Below are positions 1-5,542 of a stretch of DNA of 7,918 nt, piece after piece. The notes under the pieces were generated by a model. That model worked only from the letters and a program-made list of their open reading frames with translations. It was not told the DNA's origin and did not search any database. The stretch comes from an uncultured Prevotellaceae bacterium (lineage in GTDB: Bacteria; Bacteroidota; Bacteroidia; Bacteroidales; Bacteroidaceae): positions 1 to 7,918 of the forward strand of contig CAJKQZ010000118.1 of assembly GCA_905202115.1 (NCBI GenBank). Direction: 5' to 3'. Both the position numbers and the translations under genes were made by a program. Position 1 is the stretch's first letter, and every line of letters begins with the position of its first letter.

Positions 1-155
1 ATATCTCAGACATATTTTTTGCTATATATACACCTGCTGATTTTCAAGTGCTTGGTCGCTGACCGTTTTTGTCTGCAAACTCCTGCGGCGTCCCGTCGCT
101 TGCCTTGCGGAAAACGGCTGCTGTTTTTTCTCGGCGGAACGGGTGCGCGGCCGGC
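1..155 (+). repeat. Interspersed palindromic element, copy 1 (right half only)
   Basis: The first bases are the right half of the palindrome found complete at 2459-2500, starting two bases past its centre. The next 90 or so bases match 2482-2571 with about ten differences by eye, including an identical run TGACCGTTTTTGTCTGCAAA. Beyond base 88 the match weakens, but TTGCGGAAAACGG at 105-117 is again identical to copy 3. The outer limit near 155 is approximate. The left half, if present, lies outside the window. It sits upstream of the Cys-rich protein gene and has no coding potential that I believe. Confidence 0.85.
63..117 (+). other. Conserved stem-loop in right arm of repeat (copy 1)
   Basis: An outer stem CCGTTT (63-68) pairs with AAACGG (112-117). 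A TTG bulge follows, then TCTGCAA (72-78) pairs with TTGCGGA (105-111). After an internal loop, GCGGCG (85-90) pairs with CGTCGC (94-99) around a TCC loop, with one G-T wobble. The same fold can be drawn at 2545-2599 with a different inner-stem sequence. The strand is arbitrary; the structure could form from either transcript. Confidence 0.55.
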
Positions 156-209
156 GCTGCTGCCTGAAATATTAACCGCGCCATATACGTGTGCGAAATA
201 TATTTTTTG

Positions 210-217
210 TATTTTTG
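210..217 (+). promoter_or_regulatory. Candidate -7 promoter box for the Cys-rich protein gene
   Basis: TATTTTTG fits the Bacteroidetes -7 consensus TAnnTTTG and lies 41 bases before the ATG at 259, implying a 5' leader of about 35 nt. No TTTG is seen 19-21 bases upstream, and the tract is very AT-rich, so a chance match is possible. Confidence 0.35.
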
Positions 218-235
218 CGAATTGAATAAATTTAT

Positions 236-257
236 TTTAAATAAAACTTTATTTAAA
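236..257. promoter_or_regulatory. Perfect 10-bp inverted repeat abutting the start codon
   Basis: TTTAAATAAA (236-245) and TTTATTTAAA (248-257) are exact reverse complements separated by AC. The second arm ends one base before the ATG at 259. It could be an operator, a weak hairpin covering the ribosome-binding region, or simply the A/T-rich leader usual in Bacteroidetes. Confidence 0.35.
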
Positions 258-258
258 T

Positions 259-1074
259 ATGAGAAGAGTTCTTTTTTCGATGCTCTTGTTTGCTTTTGTA
301 TTGCCGGCAACGGCGCAGAGCGGCTTTAAAGGTTTTCTTAAAGGCTTCAGCGAGGCTGTTTCGCAGGGCGCCGCACGTAATAACAACACTTCGACACGCA
401 GCAACCTTAACAGCAATTCCAGTTCCGTAAGCAAGGCTAAGGCCGCGGGAGCGAAGGTGTGGCGCGAGGACCTCGGCTACGGCGGTTTCGTTATCGTATC
501 GCAATATCCCAACGGCATAACCACCCGCGTGCGTTACCGCCTGTGTCCCGACTGCAAGGGCACTACAACATGCTCTGTTTGTCGCGGCACCCGTGCATGT
601 TCTCTTTGCAACGGCCGCGGAGGAACTGTTACCGCAGGATATGGCAGATATATTCCTTGTTCGTTGTGCAACCGTACGGGGCGTTGCTCTTTGTGCAAGG
701 CAACCGGCAAGTGCTATTGCTCAAATGGGGAATATCCCGGCCATGTAATTGGAGGAACAACGACCATAATGCCCGACGGCACTGTAAACAAAGAGACAGT
801 GGACTATGGCAACGGCTCGAGCAGCAGTAGCAGCAACAGCAGTTCGGGAAGCTCGTCTGGCAGTTCGTCGTATTCTTCGAGAACTACGTGCCCTAAATGC
901 AACGGTGCCCGATTCCAGGCCCAGAGATACGAATATGCCGCCGCCTCGGCCGCAGGCTGGATGCAGCCTTACCATAATAAAGCGGGAGAAAAGTGCTCGA
1001 TTTGCTCGTATGCAACCGACCATTACCATAATCCTTGCACGGAGTGCCACGGATATGGGCAGGTCAAGAAATAG
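259..1074 (+). CDS. Secreted cysteine-rich protein with DnaJ-like CxxC zinc-finger repeats
   Basis: A 271-residue protein of unknown function. The start is chosen because it begins a clear signal peptide, MRRVLFSMLLFAFVLPATAQ, with probable cleavage after ATA (residue 19). A Ser/Asn-rich stretch (about 40-58) leads to a cysteine block at 96-154: C96-C99, C105-C108, C114-C117, C134-C137, C143-C146 and a final C152-Y-C154. Within each run the pairs are separated by five residues, and some carry the CxxCxG pattern of the DnaJ central zinc domain. A Ser/Gly/Asn low-complexity linker (about 186-207) separates a second block: C211-C214, C246-C249 and C260-C263 followed by HGYG. All 18 cysteines are accounted for. 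Zinc binding is the likely property. There is no J domain or catalytic motif, so chaperone activity should not be assumed. The gene is apparently monocistronic and converges on the beta-lactamase gene. Confidence 0.85.
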   Translation: MRRVLFSMLLFAFVLPATAQSGFKGFLKGFSEAVSQGAARNNNTSTRSNLNSNSSSVSKAKAAGAKVWREDLGYGGFVIVSQYPNGITTRVRYRLCPDCKGTTTCSVCRGTRACSLCNGRGGTVTAGYGRYIPCSLCNRTGRCSLCKATGKCYCSNGEYPGHVIGGTTTIMPDGTVNKETVDYGNGSSSSSSNSSSGSSSGSSSYSSRTTCPKCNGARFQAQRYEYAAASAAGWMQPYHNKAGEKCSICSYATDHYHNPCTECHGYGQVKK

Positions 1075-1134
1075 GCAGGCATACATCGTGCTGCATTCGG
1101 CAATGGCATGACGCCGGTCGCACCGCTTGAAAAT

Positions 1135-1170
1135 ACATGCCTGAGATATTGCGTAATATCTCAGGCATGT
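1135..1170. terminator. Perfect 16-bp hairpin between convergent genes (minimal repeat copy 2)
   Basis: ACATGCCTGAGATATT (1135-1150) pairs perfectly with AATATCTCAGGCATGT (1155-1170) around the loop GCGT. It lies 60 bases after the Cys-rich protein stop and 89 bases before the beta-lactamase stop on the other strand, so it could end both transcripts, although no T-tract follows on either side. The stem is a variant of the repeat-element core at 2459-2500. TTGAAAATACA just before it also matches the left arm of that element. Confidence 0.65.
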
Positions 1171-1259
1171 GTCTGTTTGTCTCGGAGACTGTTGCGGCGT
1201 AAAGGCGAACAGGCTTGTTTGGTGACTGCTTGCGGCTTGCCGTATGCCTTTCCGGAGTT

Positions 1260-2141
1260 TCAGCGCCGGCGTTTCGTAAGACATTTATAGGTGGCAGCGG
1301 CAATGCGTGCCATTATGTGTGCGTTTTCAGCGTCGTATTCTTTCGAGTCTTTTATCAGAACCGAAATGTAACACTTCTTTCCGTAGGGCATATAGATTAC
1401 TCCGGCGTCGGCGTCGCATATCAGAATCCCCTCGGGCGTGCGGTCGGAGTGTCCGGTCTTGTGGGCGAATTCCACACCTGCGGGCAGACCTGCAATGAGC
1501 TTGTTTTTTCCCGAGGAGCAGTTGAGCAGCGTTTTTTCCAGAAAGACAAAATGCTCCTTGCTTAGAATGTTTTCGGTGTAGACGGCTTTGAGCAGCTGCG
1601 CCACCGACAAGGGAGTGCTGCAGTTGTCGTAACATTTCATTATGTCGGCATGCATTTCGCTTTCGGTATGTGTGAGATTCAGGTCTTCTATGCCGAGCGA
1701 TTTTATGTATCTGTCCACTTTGTCTATTCCTCCCACAAAGGCAATGAGCCAGTCGCAGGTGTTGTTGTCGCTGTGCGAAATAGTGTATTCGAGTATGCTC
1801 CTGAACGATATGTGTATTCTTTGGTCGGGAAACTTGTTCCTAAGCGGACTGTACGTGTTTTCCGACATCTGCTCTTTCTCTATGTAAACCATGCTGTCTA
1901 AGGGAATGTTCTCGGCTTCCATTTTCTTCAGCGCGGTTATGCCTATATGCAGCTTGAACACACTCATTATGGGGCTTTCCTGTGTGTTGCCTACGAGGAA
2001 TGTATGGTTTCCGTATATCACGGCCGCGCCTATCGTGCCCTGTCTGCCGCGGATTATTTTTTCTATTTCGTGTGTGAGGTTCTGTCCTGCCGCCATAGCG
2101 CAGCAAATGCAGAATGTAATGGCCGCGATAGTTCTTTTCAT
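1260..2141 (-). CDS. Class A beta-lactamase, subclass A2-like (CfxA/CepA/CblA/PER relatives)
   Basis: A 293-residue exported serine beta-lactamase that would hydrolyse beta-lactams in the periplasm. Visible motifs are S60-V-F-K63 (Ambler S70xxK73), S124-D125-N126 (SDN loop), E160 in HTESEMH (omega-loop E166) and H227-K228-T229-G230 (KTG triad). The residue at Ambler 170 is His rather than Asn, as in PER-type subclass A2 enzymes, and the NTYSPL segment before the SDN loop also fits this branch. The open frame runs upstream to 2306, but the ATG at 2141 is preferred because MKRTIAAITFCICCAMAAGQ is a signal peptide and a good promoter lies just upstream, inside the longer frame. Length is normal and the frame is intact. 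No mobilisation genes adjoin it, so it looks like a resident gene. The substrate range cannot be read from the sequence. Confidence 0.93.
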   Translation of the reverse strand: MKRTIAAITFCICCAMAAGQNLTHEIEKIIRGRQGTIGAAVIYGNHTFLVGNTQESPIMSVFKLHIGITALKKMEAENIPLDSMVYIEKEQMSENTYSPLRNKFPDQRIHISFRSILEYTISHSDNNTCDWLIAFVGGIDKVDRYIKSLGIEDLNLTHTESEMHADIMKCYDNCSTPLSVAQLLKAVYTENILSKEHFVFLEKTLLNCSSGKNKLIAGLPAGVEFAHKTGHSDRTPEGILICDADAGVIYMPYGKKCYISVLIKDSKEYDAENAHIMARIAAATYKCLTKRRR

Positions 2142-2200
2142 GATGTTGATACGTGAGCTGGTGTGTTGTTTGTTGTCTGTAGGATTATGGTAATTCCCTG

Positions 2201-2232
2201 TAAAGTTATCAACTATGCCGTTAATCGGCAAA
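2201..2232 (-). promoter_or_regulatory. Bacteroidetes-type promoter of the beta-lactamase gene
   Basis: Read on the minus strand, TTTG (2232-2229) is followed after exactly 20 bases by TAACTTTA (2208-2201). This matches TTTG-N19-21-TAnnTTTG with one mismatch in the last base. Transcription would start near 2194, giving a leader of about 53 nt. The rest of 2142-2359 holds no gene or repeat that I can support. Confidence 0.6.
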
Positions 2233-2386
2233 GAATGGTTCTTTTTTTCGCGTTGCGGCGCGGCATACGGCGCGCGCGTGCTGTTCGGAGAAAACAGGTG
2301 GGGCATGTTATGGCGTGATTCGGGTATAAGTCGAGGCGGCTCCGTGAAAAACCGGCTGGGGAGGGTTTTATAAAAAACGGTCTCTT

Positions 2387-2409
2387 GCGAAAAAAATATT
2401 TTTTTTCGC
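2387..2409. other. AT-rich hairpin in the left arm of the repeat
   Basis: GCGAAAAAAA (2387-2396) pairs with TTTTTTTCGC (2400-2409) around a TAT loop. Copy 5 keeps a related hairpin near 7839-7864 (CGAGAAAAAAATA against TTTTATTTTTTCG) despite insertions and substitutions. A- and T-runs on both strands make it a plausible bidirectional terminator. Confidence 0.45.
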
Positions 2410-2414
2410 GTGGT

Positions 2415-2433
2415 AAAAAACTTCCCGCAGGAA
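2415..2433 (-). terminator. Possible intrinsic terminator in the left arm
   Basis: On the minus strand, TTCC pairs with GGAA around a TGCG loop (2433-2422), then G and six Ts (2420-2415). The stem is only 4 bp, so this is weak alone. The degenerate half copy after the fucosidase keeps the same TGCG loop and T-run with a longer stem. If active, it would end the YeiH-family transcript after the whole element. Confidence 0.35.
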
Positions 2434-2458
2434 ATTGAAAATACAAGGGAGATAATCG

Positions 2459-2500
2459 AAAATATGTCTGAGATATTTTAAAATATCTCAGACATATTTT
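2459..2500. repeat. 42-bp perfect palindrome at the centre of the repeat element
   Basis: Two exact 21-base half-sites meet between 2479 and 2480. Each half contains ATGTCTGAGATATT or its complement. Half-sites recur at 1-19 (right half), at 5450-5469 and at the window end. A variant with changed bases in both arms is the hairpin at 1135-1170. Confidence 0.9.
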
Positions 2501-2544
2501 TTGCTACATATACATGTGCTGATTTTCAATTGCTTGCTGGGTGA

Positions 2545-2599
2545 CCGTTTTTGTCTGCAAAACCCTGCGGTAAGGCACCGCGTGTTTTGCGGAAAACGG
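2545..2599 (+). other. Conserved stem-loop in right arm of repeat (copy 3)
   Basis: CCGTTT (2545-2550) pairs with AAACGG (2594-2599). After a TTG bulge, TCTGCAAAAC (2554-2563) pairs with GTTTTGCGGA (2584-2593), with one wobble. Then GCGGT (2567-2571) pairs with ACCGC (2577-2581) around AAGGC. That makes about 21 base pairs in 55 bases. The fold corresponds element by element to 63-117. Confidence 0.6.
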
Positions 2600-2652
2600 T
2601 GGCATACTATTCTCTGCGGTGGGGATGTGCCGGTGCCCGTTGCAGGGTGCCG

Positions 2653-3723
2653 TTATGCGAGCACGGGCATGAGATATTTGGTTATGTAGTATCCTCCCAC
2701 CAAGAGCCACACATAGAGCAGGCCGGCTAATGCGAAAGGCTTGCCGCCGGCCTGGCGGAACTTGGCTATGCTCGTGTCGGTGCCCAATGCCGTCATTGCC
2801 ATAGTGAGCATGAATGTGTCGATGTACTCTATGGCGCCGTTAAGCGGTATTTCCTTGATTGTGGCCGCGCCGCAGAGTTGCTGCAAAAACGTGTTGAGGC
2901 AGATAATGCCTATGAATCCGAATGCAAACCAGGGAATGGTTATCTTTCTCTTGCCGCCGCCCGCGCTGCCGTCGCTGCGGCCGCCGAGGCAGAAAGCCAT
3001 TATTACGAGCACGGGCGCGAGCATCATCACGCGTATCATTTTGGCTATCGTGGCGTTGCCGGCAATGCCGAGCGTGCCCGAGGGGTCCATCGCATTTCCC
3101 GCTCCTGCCACGTGGGCAACCTCGTGCAGCGTGGCTCCGGTGTAGATAGACGTGCCGAAGTCGCCGAGCGACGAAAGCATTCCGTTGCGGTACATTATGG
3201 GGTAGAGAAACATCGAGACAGTTCCGAATATCACTACGGTGCTGACTGCGATAGCCGTTTTGTGGCCCTCGCTGCGCACCACAGGTTCGGCGCCCAGAAC
3301 GGCTGCCGCGCCGCAAATGGCGCTGCCGGTGGAGGTGAGCAGCGCGGTGTCGCGGTCTATCTTGAGCAGGCGCCCCAACCATAGACCGAGGAATATGGTG
3401 CCGCATACGATAATGGCGTCGACAATCACTGCAGGCAGGCCCACCGCCGCTACATCGGTGAGGGTGAGGCGGAAGCCGTAGAGCACTATGCCGGCGCGCA
3501 GTATCTGTTTGGTGCAGAACTTTATGCCGGGCACCCATGTCTCGGGCAGTTTGTTTCTCAGACTGTTCGCATAAAGCATTCCGAGGATAATGCCCACAAT
3601 GAGCGGAGAGAACGAAAGACTTTTTACGAACGGAATGTCGGACATGTAGAAGGCTGCAAACGAGAACAGCGTAATAAGTAGAATTCCGTGGAGCGTGTTG
3701 GCTCTGTTTCCTTTTTTAAACAT
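2653..3723 (-). CDS. YeiH/UPF0324 family membrane protein (putative sulfate-type exporter)
   Basis: A 356-residue integral membrane protein, close to the usual length of about 350 for this family (Cons_hypoth698). Hydrophobic segments run through most of the chain, roughly ten or eleven, starting at residues 12-28 and 38-53. Family-like signatures are ICGAAAVLGAEPVV (136-149) and TGATLHEVAHVAGAG (195-209). Some relatives are annotated as sulfate exporters linked to sulfonate breakdown, but the transported substrate is not established for most members, and no sulfur genes are present here to support that role. A hydrophilic Ser/Gly/Lys loop lies at about 248-261. The ATG at 3723 gives a short basic N-terminus before the first helix, and the stop is at 2653-2655. 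It is transcribed divergently from the fucosidase and apparently alone. Confidence 0.88.
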   Translation of the reverse strand: MFKKGNRANTLHGILLITLFSFAAFYMSDIPFVKSLSFSPLIVGIILGMLYANSLRNKLPETWVPGIKFCTKQILRAGIVLYGFRLTLTDVAAVGLPAVIVDAIIVCGTIFLGLWLGRLLKIDRDTALLTSTGSAICGAAAVLGAEPVVRSEGHKTAIAVSTVVIFGTVSMFLYPIMYRNGMLSSLGDFGTSIYTGATLHEVAHVAGAGNAMDPSGTLGIAGNATIAKMIRVMMLAPVLVIMAFCLGGRSDGSAGGGKRKITIPWFAFGFIGIICLNTFLQQLCGAATIKEIPLNGAIEYIDTFMLTMAMTALGTDTSIAKFRQAGGKPFALAGLLYVWLLVGGYYITKYLMPVLA

Positions 3724-3855
3724 ATTGTCTATATCGTTTGTTGTTTAATACGAAAGGCGCGGTTTTCCGCCTCCCGTTTCGCGGCGCCGCAAAGCCGTAT
3801 GACACGGCGGGTGTAGCGCACGCATGCCGCCGGCAGGTAGTAGCGCCTGTGTTTC
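3724..3855 (-). promoter_or_regulatory. GC-rich structured leader of the YeiH-family gene (candidate)
   Basis: The stretch before the YeiH-family start codon is much richer in G+C than the flanking spacer and holds four short dyads in a row: 3756-3771 (GGCGCGG/CCGCC around TTTT, one bulge), the palindrome GCGGCGCCGC at 3781-3790, GCCGT/ACGGC at 3794-3808 and TGCCG/CGGCA at 3825-3835. GTAGCGC is also repeated at 3813-3819 and 3840-3846. If the -7 box at 3862-3869 is used, all of this is transcribed as a leader of about 130 nt. I do not recognise a known riboswitch. Confidence 0.35.
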
Positions 3856-3861
3856 AGGGCA

Positions 3862-3869
3862 CAAAAATA
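3862..3869 (-). promoter_or_regulatory. Candidate -7 box for the YeiH-family gene
   Basis: On the minus strand this reads TATTTTTG, an exact TAnnTTTG match 138 bases before the start codon. No TTTG is found 19-21 bases further upstream, so only half of the consensus is met. Confidence 0.35.
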
Positions 3870-3929
3870 AAAAAATCCGTTTATATGGTATTTCTTTATA
3901 CTCACAAACAGGATTTTAAGCAAATTGAG

Positions 3930-3937
3930 TATATTTG
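3930..3937 (+). promoter_or_regulatory. Candidate -7 box for the fucosidase gene
   Basis: TATATTTG is an exact TAnnTTTG match. It would start transcription near 3944 and give a leader of about 86 nt before the ATG at 4030. The -33 region lacks a good TTTG. It lies about 60 bases from the divergent -7 box at 3862-3869, so the two promoters share a compact control region. Confidence 0.45.
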
Positions 3938-4029
3938 CTTGCAAGGTGCAGTGGATAATTTCGCGGTGCCGGAGCCCGAAAGGCCGTATGAACGGAAAAA
4001 TCAGAAACTTAAAAATAATACCAGGCAAT

Positions 4030-5400
4030 ATGAGATACTTAAAGAAAACTGTTTTTATCGTCGCTATGCTTATGGCGGCCGCAACATTTGCAAACGCGCA
4101 GGAAACGGCGCAGGGAAACCCCACGGCAGCCGGTGCGGAAAAAGAAAACCTTGCCGCCCGTAAGGCTTTCTCCGACGCCCGCTTCGGAATATTCATACAT
4201 TGGGGAATATATTCCATGCTCGGACACGGCGAATGGGTGATGAATAACGAAAACATCAATTATAAGGAGTACGCCAAGCTTGCGCGCGGCTTCTATCCCG
4301 CCAAGTTCGACGCAAAAGAATGGGCCAGGATATTCAAAGCCTCGGGAGCGAAATACGTAACCTTTACCTCCCGTCATCATGACGGTTTCTCGATGTTCGA
4401 CTCTAAGGCAAGCAACTATAATATAGTAGAGGCTACGCCTTTCGGGCGGGATGTTCTGAAAGAACTGGCCGACGCGTGCCGCGACGAAGGTATTGCGCTC
4501 CACCTTTATTACTCTCACCTCGACTGGGGACGGACAGACTACTGGCCGCGTGGGCGCACCGGAAACGGAACAGGCCGGCCCGACGGAAAAGACGGCGACT
4601 GGAACAACTATCTTGAATTCATGAACAAGCAGCTTACAGAACTGCTTACCGGATACGGCCCGATAGGAGCGATATGGTTTGACGGAATGTGGGACAAGAA
4701 CAGCGAACCGCGCGAGCAACAGTCCGAAATATGGAATCTAACCAACCAATATAATCTTATACACCGTTTTCAGCCCGCCTGCCTCGTAGGAAACAATCAT
4801 CACCTGCTGCCGTTCGAAGGCGAGGACATGCAGATTTTCGAGCGCGACATACCGGGGCACAACGAGGCAGGACTTTCCGGACAGGATATATCGCAGCTGC
4901 CTCTTGAAACCTGCCAGACATTAAGTCAAAGCTGGGGATATCAGATAACCGACCGCAAATTCAAATCGGTAGACAATATAATAAAGTATCTTGTAAGGAC
5001 TGCCGGTAAAGGCGCAAACTTGTTGTTGAACGTAGGTCCGAGGCCTGACGGAACGTTGCCCGAAGAAGCCGTGGAAAGGCTTGAGGATTTAGGAAAATGG
5101 CTCGAGAAAAACGGGGAGAGTATCTACGGAACGGAAGGCGGCTGCATTCCCGAGCAGGCATGGGGCGTTACCACCCAGCGCGATAACGATTTGTTCGTGC
5201 ACATACTGTCGCCCGAAAAAGAGATACTCCTGCCTTTGCCGGAAGGGAGGAAAGTACTTGAGGCGAAAGCCTTCATTGGAGGGGAGAAGATACCTTTCCG
5301 CCGCACGGCCGAGGGCACGGTTTTGCAGCTGCCCGACACTATCGGAAACACGGCAGACTATATCGTTACCGTAAAGCTTTCCCGCGCAAAAAAGAAGTAG
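4030..5400 (+). CDS. Alpha-L-fucosidase, glycoside hydrolase family 29, exported
   Basis: A 456-residue retaining exo-fucosidase predicted to release L-fucose from glycan ends in the periplasm. MRYLKKTVFIVAMLMAAATF followed by ANA-QE is a type I signal peptide (cleavage near residue 23), with no lipobox. The catalytic (beta/alpha) barrel starts at FGIFIHWG (H57). HHDGF (116-120) is the usual substrate-contact motif. Asp218 in IWFDG is the expected nucleophile. Glu293 in the LETCQTLSQSWGY segment is the best acid/base candidate by position, but that residue varies in GH29 and the call is tentative. LLLNVGPRPDG marks the end of the barrel, and a beta-sandwich tail follows. In-frame starts upstream, including ATG at 3988, would bury the signal peptide, so 4030 is chosen. 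No SusC/SusD pair or sensor adjoins it, so it is not in a recognisable polysaccharide-utilisation locus within this window. Confidence 0.93.
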   Translation: MRYLKKTVFIVAMLMAAATFANAQETAQGNPTAAGAEKENLAARKAFSDARFGIFIHWGIYSMLGHGEWVMNNENINYKEYAKLARGFYPAKFDAKEWARIFKASGAKYVTFTSRHHDGFSMFDSKASNYNIVEATPFGRDVLKELADACRDEGIALHLYYSHLDWGRTDYWPRGRTGNGTGRPDGKDGDWNNYLEFMNKQLTELLTGYGPIGAIWFDGMWDKNSEPREQQSEIWNLTNQYNLIHRFQPACLVGNNHHLLPFEGEDMQIFERDIPGHNEAGLSGQDISQLPLETCQTLSQSWGYQITDRKFKSVDNIIKYLVRTAGKGANLLLNVGPRPDGTLPEEAVERLEDLGKWLEKNGESIYGTEGGCIPEQAWGVTTQRDNDLFVHILSPEKEILLPLPEGRKVLEAKAFIGGEKIPFRRTAEGTVLQLPDTIGNTADYIVTVKLSRAKKK

Positions 5401-5449
5401 AATATCCCGCCGGCTTCTTTCCTGCCGCCACCCCTTTTCTGCGCTGTAA

Positions 5450-5515
5450 AAAATATCTCAGACATATTTCAAATTACCTCAGAGATAATTTTTTTCTCCT
5501 GCGGGAGGATTTTTT
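5450..5515 (-). repeat. Degenerate inverted half copy of the repeat element (copy 4)
   Basis: AAAATATCTCAGACATATTT is the palindrome half-site. What follows matches the reverse complement of the left arm (2459-2415) imperfectly but along its length, including CCTGCGGGAGG against CCTGCGGGAAG and then a T-run. The other half is missing, and this copy is inverted relative to copies 1, 3 and 5. A local dyad TATCTC/GAGATA also forms at 5454-5486. Confidence 0.6.
5494..5515 (+). terminator. Intrinsic terminator of the fucosidase gene
   Basis: TTCTCC (5494-5499) pairs with GGAGGA (5504-5509), one wobble, around a TGCG loop and is followed directly by six Ts (5510-5515). It lies 94 bases after the fucosidase stop in the correct orientation. 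The terminator is part of the degenerate repeat copy. Confidence 0.6.
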
Positions 5516-5531
5516 CATACATGTATGAAAA
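5512..5531. promoter_or_regulatory. 20-bp perfect palindrome, possible operator or hairpin
   Basis: TTTTCATACATGTATGAAAA is exactly self-complementary and directly follows the terminator stem. It overlaps a second dyad, GAAAAGT-TT-ACTTTTC (5527-5542). It could bind a dimeric regulator or act as an extra termination hairpin. It is about 330 bases from the next start codon, far for a classical operator. Confidence 0.45.
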
Positions 5532-5542
5532 GTTTACTTTTC

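Larger units (their letters stand above)
2360..2640 (-). repeat. Interspersed palindromic element, full copy 3
   Basis: This is the only complete copy: a left arm (2360-2458), a 42-bp perfect palindrome (2459-2500) and a right arm (2501 to about 2640). The left arm matches 7815-7918, with 33 identical bases at 2432-2464. The right arm matches 1-155. The arms are also distantly complementary to each other: ATTTTCAATTGCTTGCTGGG on the right resembles the reverse complement of the left arm, ATTTTCAATTTCCTGCGGG. It lies 12 bases past the YeiH-family stop codon. Read on the minus strand as that gene's 3' UTR, it passes the stem-loop, then the palindrome, then a possible terminator. It carries no transposase or credible ORF. 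Confidence 0.8.

Noticed and set aside
812..883. AGC/AGT-rich tract in the Cys-rich protein gene as a microsatellite or CRISPR-like repeat
   Set aside because: It is an in-frame Ser/Gly/Asn linker with mixed codons and no regular repeat-spacer structure.
2318..2359. Weak similarity between the region before copy 3 and the end of the ribokinase gene (GATTCG and ATATAA-like bases), which would extend the repeat into coding sequence
   Set aside because: The similarity before GGAGGGT is low and needs several gaps. It is likely chance, and the element boundary was set at GGAGGGT.
2213..2446. Minus-strand frames here and at 7568-7900 that share the start MYFQF-AG-FLPR
   Set aside because: The shared residues come from the conserved DNA of the repeat's left arm. 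Downstream the frames run into unrelated sequence, and the second one into the ribokinase gene, so this is not a peptide family.
2840..3538. Long open frames in other frames inside the YeiH-family, fucosidase, permease and ribokinase genes
   Set aside because: They are antisense or shifted shadows, rich in Arg, His and Cys, with no family motifs.
3925..4029. An N-terminal extension of the fucosidase from TTG at 3925 or ATG at 3988
   Set aside because: It would place the signal peptide inside the protein, and 3925 lies before or within the predicted -7 box.
1..5470. The oppositely oriented palindrome half-sites as ends of an invertible promoter or segment
   Set aside because: No tyrosine or serine recombinase gene is present, the intervening DNA holds several complete genes, and copy 4 is too degenerate. 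It was kept only as an interspersed repeat.
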